Shown: piece by piece, positions 30,965 to 41,704 of the stretch | How the letters are laid out: every line of letters starts with the position of its first letter | Position numbering within the stretch: position 1 is the stretch's first letter | NCBI GenBank assembly: GCA_030867875.1 | Contig: JAOWCC010000577.1 | Location: 91,493,740-91,557,739, forward strand | DNA length: 64,000 nt | Origin: Actinernus sp. WN-2022 | Taxonomy: Eukaryota > Cnidaria > Anthozoa > Actiniaria > Actinernidae | Direction: 5' to 3' | The notes under the pieces: model-generated | Told to the model about the DNA's origin: nothing | The model's input: the letters and a program-made list of their open reading frames with translations, nothing else | Databases searched by the model: none | Position numbers and translations under genes: made by a program

Positions 30965-31190
30965 AAGAGTCTGATCAAAGCCAGGAGCCGACTAATTCAC
31001 AGATCGAATTGGAGTTTAGCGTGTTGGTTTTTGTGGAGGGAGGAAAACCGGCGAACCCGGAGATAATTCCTTGGAGCAAGGGCGAGATACCAACAAACTC
31101 ACATATGGCACCACGTCCGGGGATCGAACCTGGGCCACAGAGGTAAGAGGCAAAGTGCTTATATAAACCACTGTGCAACCCCAGCTCCCT
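30965..31190 (-). mobile_element. tRNA-derived SINE
   Basis: On the minus strand: GGGTTGCACAGTGGTT (A-box-like) near 31182-31167, then GGTTCGATCCC (perfect B box) at 31130-31120, followed by a unique tail with CTCCGGGTTCGCCGG. The 52-bp box spacing and the tail fit a SINE rather than a functional tRNA. Confidence 0.7.
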
Positions 31191-31356
31191 GTTCGGTTAT
31201 TATAGTTAAACCACTACATGTAGTTTGTTACTTAGCGTTGTGTGATATTGTACCAGACATTTTGTCCATTCATGCTTTGCGTACCTGGATCTTTGTTCAG
31301 CTGGTAGTTAATGAGTCTCTCCTCCATTAGAAAGAGTATCTCATATTACAAAATCC

Positions 31357-31468
31357 CCCCTTACTAAGATCAAACACAGACAACTTTCTTATTTGGCAAA
31401 GTGAGGAGTTTTATTCGGCTTCAGGCAAGACAATGAGTGAAAGCTACACCGAAGTTCACCGAATAAAC
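31357..31468. repeat. DIRS 3'-region fragment
   Basis: About 110 bp almost identical to 35557-35670 (CAAACACAGACAACTTTC, GAGGAGTTTTATTCGGC). It marks a second, mostly lost copy of the DIRS element or its terminal region, and is interrupted by the next LINE. Confidence 0.8.
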
Positions 31469-32994
31469 TACTTAAACTAAATAAGTCATCAATTGGTATC
31501 CCCCCATCATGCATTAAACTTGCCCGTGAACATATATATGAAGCACTAACAATAATTTTCAATCAATCCCTTCTTCAAGGAATTGTACCGGATATCCTCA
31601 AAATTTCTAAGGTAACGCCTGTCGATAAAGGAGGGGAAATTACTAATCCAGCCAATTTTCGTCCTATTTCGACTTTATCAGCCTTTACTCTAATGTTTGA
31701 AAAACTAATATACAAGCAACTTATTAATTACATTGAAAAACAAGAAATTCTCTTTGAATTCCAATTTGGATTTCGCAAAGGCCGCTCGACATCCCAGGCT
31801 ATAACAGAAATTGCAGATAACCTAAGAAAAGCGATTGATAATAACTTGTATACTTGTGGAGTGTTCTTAGATTTTTCAAAAGCATTCGACACTGTTAACC
31901 ATGAAATACTACTAAATAAACTAGAATCCTATGGCATTAGAGGCCTACCCTTAAAATGGTTCACAAGTTATTTAACGAACAGGCAGCAGTATGTGTCTGT
32001 AGGAAATGTTGACTCCCCCAAACAAACAATGATCTGTGGCATCCCTCAAGGTAGCTCTCTAGGACCACTTTTATTTTTAATTTACATCAACGATATACCG
32101 AATTGTTCTGATGCCCTAACATTCAAAATATTTGCGGACGATACAAATGTATTTGCATCGGCTAAAGATTTAAAAAGCCTAGAAAATTTAATGAACTCTG
32201 AATTAAAAAAGGTCAAAGAATGGTGTGACATAAATAAGTTATCTATTAATCTATCGAAAACTAATTTTATGATCATAAAGTCAGCTAAGAAAAGGGACAT
32301 GAATATTGATATCAAAATATTGAGCTCTGATGGATCGTGCCACTCCTTGAAAAGAAAAGACCACATAAAATATTTAGGAGTCATGATTGACGATACAATG
32401 TGTTGGAAATACCATATATCATATGTATCTTCGCGTATTTCACAAAACACAAGTATTATATCCAAGCTGAGGCACTATTTATCATTGACGCAACTAAAGC
32501 AAATTTATTACAATCTTATTTATCCATACATCTCATATGCGATATTAGCTTGGGGCAGCGCTTATAAAACCAATTTACAAAAAGTACAAACAAAGCAAAA
32601 CCATGTTGCAAGATTAATATTTTTTACCACATTGTATGGTAAAAATACTGAAAGTGCTCTCCCACTGCTAAATATCTTAGATATACTTACAGTTCACAAT
32701 GTTTACCATCTCCACACATTAAAATTTGTTCACTTCTGGCACAAAGGTCAATTACCTAACTTGTTCAATAATTTTTTTCAATATGCCAGCAATGTCCACA
32801 GTTATAATACGAGATATGCAGCCAAACAAAATTTATATAAATCAGGCGTGAGAAAAAACATAGGAAAACAAATGATTTCATTCATGGCAATTGACCTTTG
32901 GCGAAATCTCCCAGACCACCTCAAAACATTAAATGTATTTTCTTTCTCAAAAAGCATAAAACAGTATTTATTGTCAGACCAATACTCAAAATAA
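31469..32994 (+). CDS. LINE reverse transcriptase, N-terminally truncated
   Basis: The frame is open from the junction at 31469 to TAA at 32994, about 508 residues; the first Met is at 31693. RT motifs in order: FRPISTL, FQFGFRKGRST, FLDFSKAFDTVNH, GIPQGSSLGP and the catalytic FADDTN, then a long C-terminal domain with ending ILAWGSA- and DLWRNLP-like blocks. No stop interrupts it, so the copy is young or recently inserted. It differs in family from the LINE at 24937 (FADD rather than YADD, different 3' end). Confidence 0.92.
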
Positions 32995-33128
32995 CTATCT
33001 ATAATTCCTCAAATTATTATTTATATTTTTGTAATTAATATTCAAATTCTTAGAGTTTTCCCAGTAATCTAAACTAGTTTCTAAATTTCCTTCCCGATTT
33101 CCTTTCTCCTATTATAATTGCTAATTAA
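31469..33128 (+). mobile_element. 5'-truncated LINE, plus strand
   Basis: Starts abruptly inside RT coding sequence where the DIRS-derived flank stops, and ends in a short AT-rich 3' UTR before AAGAGCCCATCTGGGCT. No endonuclease domain is present, so this is a dead-on-arrival 5' truncation. Confidence 0.85.
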
Positions 33129-33310
33129 CAAGAGCCCATCTGGGCTTTCACTCGGGCCACATGAGATTGAAGATGTAATACACTTTCATTTGAAATCCTC
33201 TTAGTAATAACCAAAGGGAAGAATTATTAGCTGAATTTAGCAGTCTTTAGTGGCCGGTAGCGCGGTGACTTTCATTCTCTGCTCCTCTAGTATATATGTA
33301 ATTTAATAGT
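33129..33310. repeat. Dispersed repeat starting with GAGCCCATCTGGGCT hairpin
   Basis: AAGAGCCCATCTGGGCTT forms a short stem. The next 170 bp match 59718-59905 (GCCACATGAGATTGAAGATG, CTGAATTTAGCAGTCTTTAG). The second copy sits in unrelated flanks, so this is a separate repeat unit or an extended 3' tail of the LINE. Confidence 0.7.
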
Positions 33311-33422
33311 TTTGTTTTTCTCGTATGTTGACCTTTTAATTTAAACACTACTTATTCGTTTAACACACTGCATTTGAGTAGGCATATATTCATTGTTTTG
33401 AACCCGAGAATTAACCGCCCGA

Positions 33423-34449
33423 CTACCGTACTTCATGGTCCCTTTCTTTAGTAGTGAGTTGTCGGTCAGGTGATTGTAAACTCTCGTCATTTAGCATAGA
33501 AAATGTATTCTGATGAATAGGGATCGGGTTGTCATGTACGAAAGATGGCTCTTGAACAAACTGATAAGCTTCAGTAGGTTGGGTAGTCTCGGAACATTGG
33601 AGACCTTGGTCCTTATTGCGGGCTAACAAATTTATCCTCGTGAATAATCTAAAGAATTCCGTCTCTTCCGGTTTGAATTTGACTCATGTGTATGTTGCTT
33701 TTGGAGTTTCAAGGATATGTTGATCCAAAACTACAGGCACTTGGGGGTTTTTCATTGACTTGTGAACTTGCAGGCTCTGTAATTTGTTTTGTTTTCTTAG
33801 TATAATATAAAGTGTTGAACATGTTCATGTTCTCAAGCATGTCGCGCGTGACCTCTGTTTCTTCATTCATTAAGTTCTCTACTTTCATCTGTAATCTGGG
33901 AAACTCAATCTTTGCCCATGCCTTGGCACATAACTATTCTTGTTGTTAAGTAGACGTGGATGATTATAAGTAAAATCCTTCGACAGCTTGTACCGTTTCC
34001 GCTAGGTCAATATCCTCGCTGGAACGAAATAACTTGATCTCAATACTCTCTGATCCAACTTACGGTAAATTTAAATCTCTGACAGTTTTTAAGAGACTCG
34101 TAATATTGGGCTTGAAGTGCCTTCACCCAAAATAATATGTTTTCCTCGGATGTTTTAAATGCAGCACAGCGAGCCGATGGCTTATAGATTCCAATATCTA
34201 TTTCTTCGAATTTTAGCTTTCCGGATCCTGGCCCCAGTTCACTGGCTTCAGGTCGTCGTACGTGTCGTATCACTGGCCATCTGGGTAAAAAACGCGGTCC
34301 TTCGGCTCCGTCAATAGCGCTAGTTGAAATATCCTAAGCCTGTTGGAAGGCTTTCGCACGAGTGAAGTTAAATAAAACATTAAACTGGCTTACATTTGAG
34401 AGATGAGACTCCAAACTAGAGAGAAAGTTCCTCGCGGGTCTTCCGCCAT
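33423..34449 (-). pseudogene. Decayed two-exon gene, product unknown
   Basis: Exon 1 is 34449-34394 (18 codons plus 2 bases, start MAEDPRG) and ends at a GTAAGC donor. A 113-bp intron ends in TTTTTTACCCAG, and exon 2 begins at 34280. Joining keeps the frame into a 77-codon open stretch (34273-34040) before a stop. Beyond that, minus-strand remnants with coding character continue in changing frames to about 33423. Upstream of exon 1 are GATTGGTG (CCAAT-type) and CGCATGCGCAG (NRF1-like). A copy of the promoter and exon 1 lies inside the DIRS element (36547-36893). The repeated context suggests a transposon-borne gene; the product is not recognised. Confidence 0.55.
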
Positions 34450-34640
34450 CTTGCTTTACTGTATTAAATTATGTAAATAAATTAACCTGGCGATTGTTGC
34501 GTGACCAGCACAGTGCAATCTGATTGGTGTGAATTTGACCTTTAACGCATGCGCAGAAATTTTGCGACACCCAACAAAAAAATAATAATAACGACTTGCA
34601 TTTTAAGACTCGGTGCTGCCTGTGGCTGGAGGCTAACTCG

Positions 34641-34791
34641 AGAACTTCACAGTTTATTTAGCCTCCAGGCTCAAATATTTTTTAATCTGTATTGCTCATC
34701 ACATTGTATATATATATTAGTTATTTTTCTTTTTTATATTGTATACATGTCATTGTAAGAGCAATAAAGTTTGATTGATTGATTGATTGAT
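34641..34791 (+). mobile_element. 3' tail of a LINE (CR1/L2-like)
   Basis: Ends AATAAAGTTTGATTGATTG plus more GATT units, the plus-strand counterpart of the LINE terminus at 24937. Only about 150 bp of AT-rich 3' UTR remain. Confidence 0.65.
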
Positions 34792-34814
34792 CAGCCCTAC
34801 GGGTGGGTGGGTTA

Positions 34815-35553
34815 ATTGGGAAAAGAAAACAACAACTATCTGAGCACAAGTCCGGATTACGACCGGTTGTGAAGACACATGAAACTGAATAATAAACGAA
34901 TTCCCAATCTGTATAGATATATACATGTAAGGTCACAGATGGGGTTATCTCAAAATCTCGATCAAAAGCCGCACACACCCAAGGGAACTATGCTGGTGCA
35001 GATAAAGTGGCAAGATAGTGAAAAATTTTTTGCTTGCCACCCATGCTGCAGCCTGACAAGTTTGGAGCAATGTTGATGAATCTATAAAATCTTTGAGCTT
35101 TCGCTGCTTCAAGCGAAAGTTTAAAGACAAACTTCTAAATCTTTATTCTAAATAACTGTTTTGACCCACATCCTGCTTACTAATAGTAACTTTGTTTGTT
35201 AGTGTGTATATTGTGTGTTGCGTGTGTATTTATTATCACCTTAATTAGTTATTCAACGTATTTAATGTTATGTGCTTGCTGATTTTTCGCCTTTTTCTGA
35301 CTTGTAAAATTAACTCTATCATTTAATGGGCACCCGACTAGATTAGCTCCTTATAGTTATTTCGGGTGCCCGGTTACTTTATAACTTGTTTACTTTCATC
35401 CGACCCATGTAATCTGCCACTGTAAGTACAAATAATAAAATCGTTGTTGTTGTTGTTGTTGACAAGTTCACACAACTGTCAAGTCACAATACTATCAAGA
35501 TCTCTGGATCCGTGTGAATTATATCTTTTGAGACAGGAATCCCAAAATAACCA
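34815..35553 (-). repeat. DIRS 3' terminal direct repeat (interrupted)
   Basis: 34815-35062 and 35461-35553 together match 41388-41704 (CTATCTGAGCACAAGTCCGG, CAATACTATCAAGATCTCTG). The break is the LINE insertion at 35063-35460. Confidence 0.88.
35063..35460 (+). mobile_element. 398-bp 5'-truncated LINE with 8-bp target duplication
   Basis: Flanked by GACAAGTT at 35055-35062 and 35461-35468. Opens with about 33 codons of a LINE ORF end (SLSFRCFKRKFKDKLL region, stop at about 35153), then a 3' UTR with AATAAAAT and a (GTT)n tail. The uninterrupted site is visible in the 41388-41704 repeat. Confidence 0.85.
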
Positions 35554-35764
35554 ATCCCCCCTTACTTAAAGATCAAACACAGACAACTTTCTTATTTGGC
35601 AAAGTGAGGAGTTTTATTCGGCTTCAGGCATGACAATAAGTGAAAGCTACACCGAAATTCACCGAATAAACTACTCAGCCCTCCAAAAAGGCCAAAAAGA
35701 AAGAAGTCAGTGTTTGAGATAGACGCCAGTCGACTAACAATCAATAATCCCTCGTCGCAGAGCG

Positions 35765-36546
35765 TCAGCTAGCTAACCTAAGTTTGGCTGGCATTGGAAA
35801 TTCTAAATATACTTTATACGCGTCCGAGGACCAGTCGCCGAAAAGCTGAATAAGATCTCCTGGAACCCCCAAATGAAAAGACCACGTGGAAGCCCCACGC
35901 CTAAATGAGTGACCTCGGTAACTACCCTAGTCCTCGATACCCGCCCGATGTAACATGTCTCAGCTCAGTAACATAGGTTCTGTTAGTGATCGTTGTGAGA
36001 CTGACTGTTGAATTCAGTGTTGCGGGATAAACGAAAGCTGGAGATGTGGAACGGGCCTTATTTAAGTGACACATTTGATGAAACATGGCAACTGGACATA
36101 GAGGTGAATCTGGAATACGCATTAATGGCAATACTAATTAGCGATCGACGCTTGCCAAACTCAATTGTTTTGGTACCTTAAAAAATACTAAACGAGTAGC
36201 CCCGATTCGGAAGGAATAATGTCCTTCCTACGAAGGTGAAAACCGGAACTAGACTTCGATATAGATGGAGGTACAATATTAGAGACTCTTGCGAGCAAGA
36301 AAAAGGTACAAAGAAATGCGTCAACAAATGTGACCTGTCATGGATCCTCCAGATTTGCCGCCAAAACTAAACGCGTTAGAATTGAAGGAGTTATGGGAGG
36401 AGCCCTAGCCGGGATATGCTGGGCTAGTCTCTCTAGGCCCTTCAACGTGATAGACAACTCATAACTCTTGAAAAGCGAGCAATCGTCACCTGCGAAAATA
36501 TGCAAGAGCTTAACCCGCACGGGCCCGCTAACATAATTACTCGGGT
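35765..36546 (-). pseudogene. DIRS tyrosine recombinase, frameshifted
   Basis: Minus strand, stop at 35767-35765. The C-terminal catalytic box is clear: HSFRRG (the H-x-x-R pair), then GDWSSDAYKVYL with the likely nucleophile tyrosine, and an ending LRLAS. Upstream are LCPVAMFHQMCHL (about 36090) and, in another frame, an N-terminal block with LKGLERLAQHIPARAPPI (about 36450). At least two frame changes and in-frame stops lie between 36130 and 36340. The enzyme would recombine circular cDNA into the genome; this copy cannot make it whole. Confidence 0.82.
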
Positions 36547-36893
36547 TGCCTGTGGCAGCACCGAGTCTTAAAATGCAAGCGTTTTTTTTGTGTTTCATGC
36601 AAACAAAATTTGCACTTTTGACCCATGCGGTTATTTTTTCTTTGTTTCCATGTATTAAATTTCAAGTTCACACCAATCAGATTGCACTGTGCTGGTCACG
36701 TGACTCCTGGTTAATTTATTTACACAATTTAATACAGTAAATCAAGATGGTCGATCCGCAAGGAAATTTCTCTCAAATTTGGAGTCCCATCTCTCAAATG
36801 TAAGCAGTTTGATGTTTTATTTAACTTCACCGTGCGAAAGCCTTCCAACAGGCTCAGGATATTTCAACTGGCGCTCTTGTCGGAGCCGAAGGT
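36547..36893 (+). pseudogene. Inserted copy of promoter plus exon 1 of the 34449 gene
   Basis: Inverse of 34305-34630. It keeps CACCAATC (CCAAT-type box, inverted), an ATG at 36747, a 53-bp exon (start MVDPQGN) and a GTAAGC donor after 36799. The second exon is absent. The exon is 3 bp shorter than its paralogue, with the same splice phase, and the surrounding DIRS is on the opposite strand. Confidence 0.65.
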
Positions 36894-36934
36894 TCCCTTT
36901 ATAATTCTGTAATATAATGAGCAGACTGCAGACT

Positions 36935-37095
36935 GGGAGAATTGCTTCTGAACGTTGTGACGTTAAACCTAACGTCTGCAGCAGACTACAATAATGCGTG
37001 GACGTGTGCCATCTAGATAAATAATCGGCCGCTCGGTTGTCACTTGACGACAGATGACAAGCTCGTAATTCAAACTGTCCTATCGCGGTACAAAA
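36935..37095 (-). pseudogene. End of DIRS RNase H domain
   Basis: Minus-strand frame with FELRACHLSSSDNRAADYLS, the conserved closing motif of the DIRS RNase H. The domain is cut at 37096 by a DNA transposon; its upstream half resumes beyond 39451. Confidence 0.75.
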
Positions 37096-37367
37096 GGGAC
37101 GGACCATTAGATATTTGAGGGGGGGGGGGGGGGTTGGGCAATTTTTTTGTGCAGGATATAATTTTTTTCGCCAGAGGCTGTGCAGGATTTATTTTCCGCC
37201 ATGATTTGCTTGCAGGATATTTTTTTTTTTGCGTTTTTATTTGTAAATGCCTAACTACGTACATGTGTTAATACTAGAAAGGATACACTCAGGTACATTT
37301 ACAATACAAATACGTCATTGGCCATATCAGTCATTTATAATCCCTCCAGGGTAGAAGCTGGCACCGT

Positions 37368-38235
37368 TGGATACATACATACATACATAAACTTTGTTTC
37401 AACTCGAATTTGCAGAGTAGCAAATACATGTACGTGCTAATATCTTCGAGAAAACTACTGTTTCTAATACTAATACTATTGTTATATTACTAATACTAAA
37501 AATATATTTACAATATTTACAACCTAGAAATTTTTAACATATAGGCATTACTGTAAAATTAGATTAGATTATATTTACGGATTTCTCTCTTAAAATCAGT
37601 GATAGTTGTTAAAGATCGAAGATTATCAGGTAGGGAGTTCCAGAATTTTGCAGTCGAATATTTGAAAGAGTGCAGGCCATAAGTTGTTGTTTGAGGTTTA
37701 GGTAGGTTCAAAATATCAGTGCCTCTTAAGGAATATATTACAGATCTTAGAGTAAACATATCTTTTAGGTAGCCTGGATAGTTTGAAAATTTCAGAGATT
37801 TAAAAAGTATAATTAGCATATTCTGTATTCTTCTATTATATAATGAAGGTGTTTTAGCTTTATATAATACCTGGTTGTAGTTAGAATTCCTGTCATCGAA
37901 CATAAATCTCAGAATACGCTTATTTAAGGCTTCTAATTTATCAGTGTTTCTACAACTACAAAAATGCCAAACCATGGAACAATAATGGAAGTGCGGTAGG
38001 ATAAATGCCTTATATAGGCGAAGCAATGTACTTTTAGAAATAAGCTTGCGAAATCTAATCACATTAAATTGATTGTTAACCTTTTTACAAATTGAGGTTA
38101 TGTGATCGTCAAAGCTAAGCTCATTATCTATGGTCATGCCAAGCAAGTCTATCGAACTTTTGACAGGAAAAGAGAATTTATGGTCAGTCTTGCCCAGCAC
38201 CATAGCTTGATGACCAGGAGCTGAAATCAAAATCA
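37368..38235 (-). mobile_element. LINE 3' fragment
   Basis: Minus-strand RT C-terminal domain (frame 38230-37559, 223 codons; LLGMTIDNELSFDDHI and TAKFWNSLPDNLRS blocks), then a 3' UTR ending in a (TACA)n-type tail at about 37368. The catalytic RT core is missing, so it is 5'-truncated. It sits within the poly-G-ended transposon. Confidence 0.85.
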
Positions 38236-39398
38236 GTACCTGTATAGTATAGTTCTGAGTGATATCACTGAGATAGGCATAGGCATATAAGACTTTTAAG
38301 TCTTATATTATTAAAATGATAATTAAAATAATCAAGATATAAAAAACGGTGACCCAATTATATAAATATAAAATGTCATATTTACCATCCTTTTATTAGC
38401 AAGTGGCAGCTGATGTAGATGCAGCTTGACAGCATGAAGCCTGGTGGCGTTGTAACATGCCCCTACTATTTTCTTAACACCAGTGCCCCATTGGTGCCAC
38501 TCCCACAGCCCATCATAGAATGCCCAGCCATATTATAATTTGTGAATATTTTACTTAAAATCGGATTTAGGACCCCAACAATGTTCCAGTTTAGAAATGG
38601 TATTTCTTATTTTAAAATGACAATTTGTTAGTTTATAGACACTTTAAATGCCCTGGGCGTTTTTATACCCCAGGATGTTTTGCTATACAGATGTTAAAGA
38701 ATCCTAGTCAGCCACTCCTTTGTTATTGTTTACATTAAAAAGCAGAGACTGGTTTTTCCAAGCAAACTTCAAAATAATTGTCCACAAATGAAATATGATA
38801 CTTAAAGTACAGAACTCAATAAAAAAATATTTAAAATATTGTGATTGCTTCCCAGAATTGGCCGATGGAAGTGGTTCTCTATCCGACTCAGTATTTTTCT
38901 GGTCAACAAAATGGCAGCTGACTATGATTCTTTAAGTTTATTTATTAACAGACAAGTTTATAATATAAAATAAACAAAGACCCTAAAATATTTATTAATA
39001 TTTATGCTTTGGGTGTTAGCGTTTAGCCCATAAATATAGATATTTGTTTTTAACGATGCTCTACAATGATTTCAAATGAAAATAAACTGCAAAATGTGGT
39101 TGTGATTGCTTAAAAGTTGTTTCATTTTCTAGAAAACACATGTTGCACATCAAAGAGATACGTTCTAAACACCCTTTTAGCAGTGAGCCCAAGTCTGAGT
39201 GGTCAACAACAATATAAATTTAATCATACTTGATAAACGTGACAACATTCTTGGACATTTGTGTTTTGGCCGTCTGCTCCTTGATGTAAATATTATTCTA
39301 AAAACAAAACGTGGCTTTGCGTGAATTTTTCTCTCGTTTTTTTGTTGTGCACGATTTTGTTTTTTCACGTTAAGGCTGTGCTCGATTTTTTGTGCGTA
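38236..39398. other. Interior of the poly-G-ended transposon, no gene seen
   Basis: AT-rich sequence between the LINE fragment and the right inverted end. No frame with domain signal on either strand. Confidence 0.45.
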
Positions 39399-39451
39399 TT
39401 TGCCCAACCCACCCCCCCCCCCCCTCAAATATCTAATGGTCCGTCCGTCCC

Positions 39452-40022
39452 AAATCAAATCTCTCGCTAAGAAAGGGTCTCTGAATTTAACACCGACACT
39501 ACCGCTGAATTGTCACAAACAACTGAATCCTTTGTCCGGCCCAGCAATGTCCCCATAAGCGTACAGCCAATAGTGTGAGGCATTCGAGTTGGTGGATAGC
39601 GAGTCCCATATCCCGAATTGCTGGCGGGAATTCAACGTGAAAGTATTCCGCAACCCGTTAAACATGAATCCGAAGACTCTGGTTGGTATCAGCCATTATA
39701 CAGCGGTAAGAAACGGGCTCACCATTTTAGATCCTTTCTAAACTCTGAACCAAGTTTGATATGGTGAACAGGACCCTTAACAGTCCTTAACAATTCTAAC
39801 ATTCTTGACACGAAAATCCTGCTTTGCCGCACACATCTCGATACGAATAGGAGCTTCCCAAAAAGTGACTGAAGTTGAGTCTTGGTACAAGATTTCTTTT
39901 TTAACCAATGTTGTATTAAAGTTTTTGACTCACGCAACCGATCTTGCGAGACAGACATAGTCATATCAATGGTATCGAATTCCACTCCAAGACAGACCAC
40001 TCGTGTCGCGGGGGAAACCGCC
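39452..40022 (-). pseudogene. DIRS RT thumb and RNase H remnant
   Basis: The frame at 40000-39719 carries the RT-to-RNase H transition (LGVEFDTIDMTMSVS, LQSLFGKLLFVSRCV). Later frames continue towards 39452 with frame changes (a DLI-W-D end abuts the transposon). The RT palm with its catalytic aspartates is absent: 40023 joins the end of the gag-proximal region directly to the thumb, so an internal deletion removed it. Confidence 0.72.
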
Positions 40023-41371
40023 TTATGAGTCGACTATTCTAAATTTGGCAAATCCGAGGCGCCTACCAACTCGTGAAGTCGTACAGAGAGGGTCCTTAAA
40101 AAACTCCGAGTCACGTTTTTGAAAGTCACGATCAACTGCTGACAAACTGAAGCCAGGATTAAAATTTGAAATAACAGAGTCACGATCTGTATTCCACACA
40201 AACGAAATGTCACGATCAACATTTTCAAAGTCACGATCCGTACACGCTACAGGCATGTCCAAGTCACGGCCGGTGTCAGAGCTATACACCGCAGCATAAT
40301 TTCTCTGCATTACCCCATTCGTGAGTCAAGCGTTAGGGTCATTGTTACTAGCAGCTTCTGCATTGCCCGTGCCCGTAAAGAGTGGGCACTCGGTCGAGAA
40401 CTCGCGGTGTCGCTCATAAGATTGCTTAGTCACCCAGCACTTAGCACACACATGTTGTGTCCATTTTCGCTCGCCGCGAATTAGACCAAAATGATCTTTC
40501 GTGTGGCTGCACTTCTTGCGTTGGTAGTCTCTGCACGGTTGATACATTTTTTCCTGACTTCGTAGATTTTGACTTAAATTTTCCTTGAAGAGAATGTCGT
40601 TCCAAATGTGCGAACGAGTCTCCCCACTGCGATTTCCCCCGCTCGATCTCCAGGAGAACCGATGCATGAAATCCCCTCACGGCCTCCCACTCATACTGAG
40701 AAGCCATATACATTAATTCCTCCAGGTATTTGATGCGCGCGTTTTTCTCCTTTACCGAGATCTGGTCTGAGCTAAGGATGGCGCAATAACCCGCTGTAAA
40801 CTCCTCTATCGAGAGGTCGTTGTATTTTTTATCTTTGCTCACATAAGTGAGGCTGAGCTCACTGCGGCCACGTCTGACGGTTCACAATTCGCGTCGTTAT
40901 TGTTGCCGTTTTACCGGACTTCAAGGATCGCCGCTTACCTCTGGTCTTCTTTGAATCAGCGCTGTCGCTGGCCTCATCGTCGCTGGAACTGGAACTGTCG
41001 CGTGCTCCTAGACACTCCAGCTTGTCCTCGACCACCAAAGGACGATTATCACGGGCAGCGCCCTGTTCTCCCTTTGCCTGACTGATTTTGTTACTCTCGA
41101 TGTGCTACTGCCCTCCACCATAGTTCGCAGTTGCACATTATCGTGTTGCAAGGCCGTTACCCTCGTGGATAGGTCTTCAATAGCCGCGACTAGCGTGTCC
41201 ATCGATTTTGAATCCTCTGGTTTTTTTTTCTTTCTTTACCCCGCCTTCAGTACCAGCTTGGCTTGTCTCTATAGGACGCCCACTGCAATCCTTACCCGGT
41301 ACCCCAAATGTATGTTCCGTTGTCGGTACCTTGCATCCCGTACACAACGATCTGCGTTTCGATTTTCCCAT
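40023..41371 (-). pseudogene. DIRS gag-like ORF, frameshifted
   Basis: Starts at ATG 41371 (MGKSKRRSLCTGCKVP). A coiled-coil stretch follows (about 41202-41090, STRVTALQHDNVQLRTM), then an acidic Ser-rich part, a helical domain (40842 onward, YNDLSIEEFTAGYCAIL) and a Cys/His region (CRDYQRKKCSH with a later CAKC). A C-terminal stretch rich in repeated DRDF or RDS words runs to about 40023. Coding switches among frames at least twice. Gag of DIRS elements packages the RNA; this copy is broken. Confidence 0.7.
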
Positions 41372-41387
41372 CACGTTAAAAGAAAAG

Positions 41388-41704
41388 AAAACAACAACTA
41401 TCTGAGCACAAGTCCGGATTACGACCGGTTGTGAAGACACATGAAACTGAATAATAAACGAATTCCCAATCTGTATAGATATATACATGTAAGGTCACAG
41501 ATGGGGTTATCTCAAAATCTCGATCAAAAGCCGCACACACCCAAGGGAACTGCTGGTGCAGATAAAGTGGCAAGATTGTGACAATTGTTTTTGCATGCCA
41601 CCCATGCTGCAACCTGACAAGTTAACACAACTGTCAAGTCACAATACTATCAAGATCTCTGGATCCGGGTGAATTAAAACTTTTGAGACAGGAATCCCAA
41701 AATA
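41388..41704 (-). repeat. DIRS 5' terminal direct repeat
   Basis: Uninterrupted copy of the 310-bp repeat found at 34815-35553, same orientation, ending 17 bp upstream of the gag-like ATG. Confidence 0.88.

Larger units (their letters stand above)
37096..39451. mobile_element. DNA transposon with poly-G inverted ends
   Basis: Left end GGGACGGACCATTAG, ATATTTGAG then a G tract, TTGGGCAA. The right end (about 39400-39451) is the inverse: TTGCCCAACCCACC, a C tract, CTCAAATATCTAATGG, TCCGTCC. It sits inside the DIRS RNase H. No transposase frame was recognised; part of the interior is LINE sequence. A diverged end of the same type is near 61775-61815. Confidence 0.75.
34815..41704 (-). mobile_element. 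DIRS-type tyrosine-recombinase retrotransposon, decayed
   Basis: Bounded by direct repeats of about 310 bp (41388-41704 at the 5' side, 34815-35553 at the 3' side). Gene order on the minus strand is gag-like, RT/RNase H remnant, RNase H end, tyrosine recombinase. DIRS elements use a tyrosine recombinase instead of an integrase and make no ordinary target duplication. This copy has frameshifts, a deletion that removes the RT palm, and insertions at 35063, about 36547 and about 37096. Confidence 0.85.
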
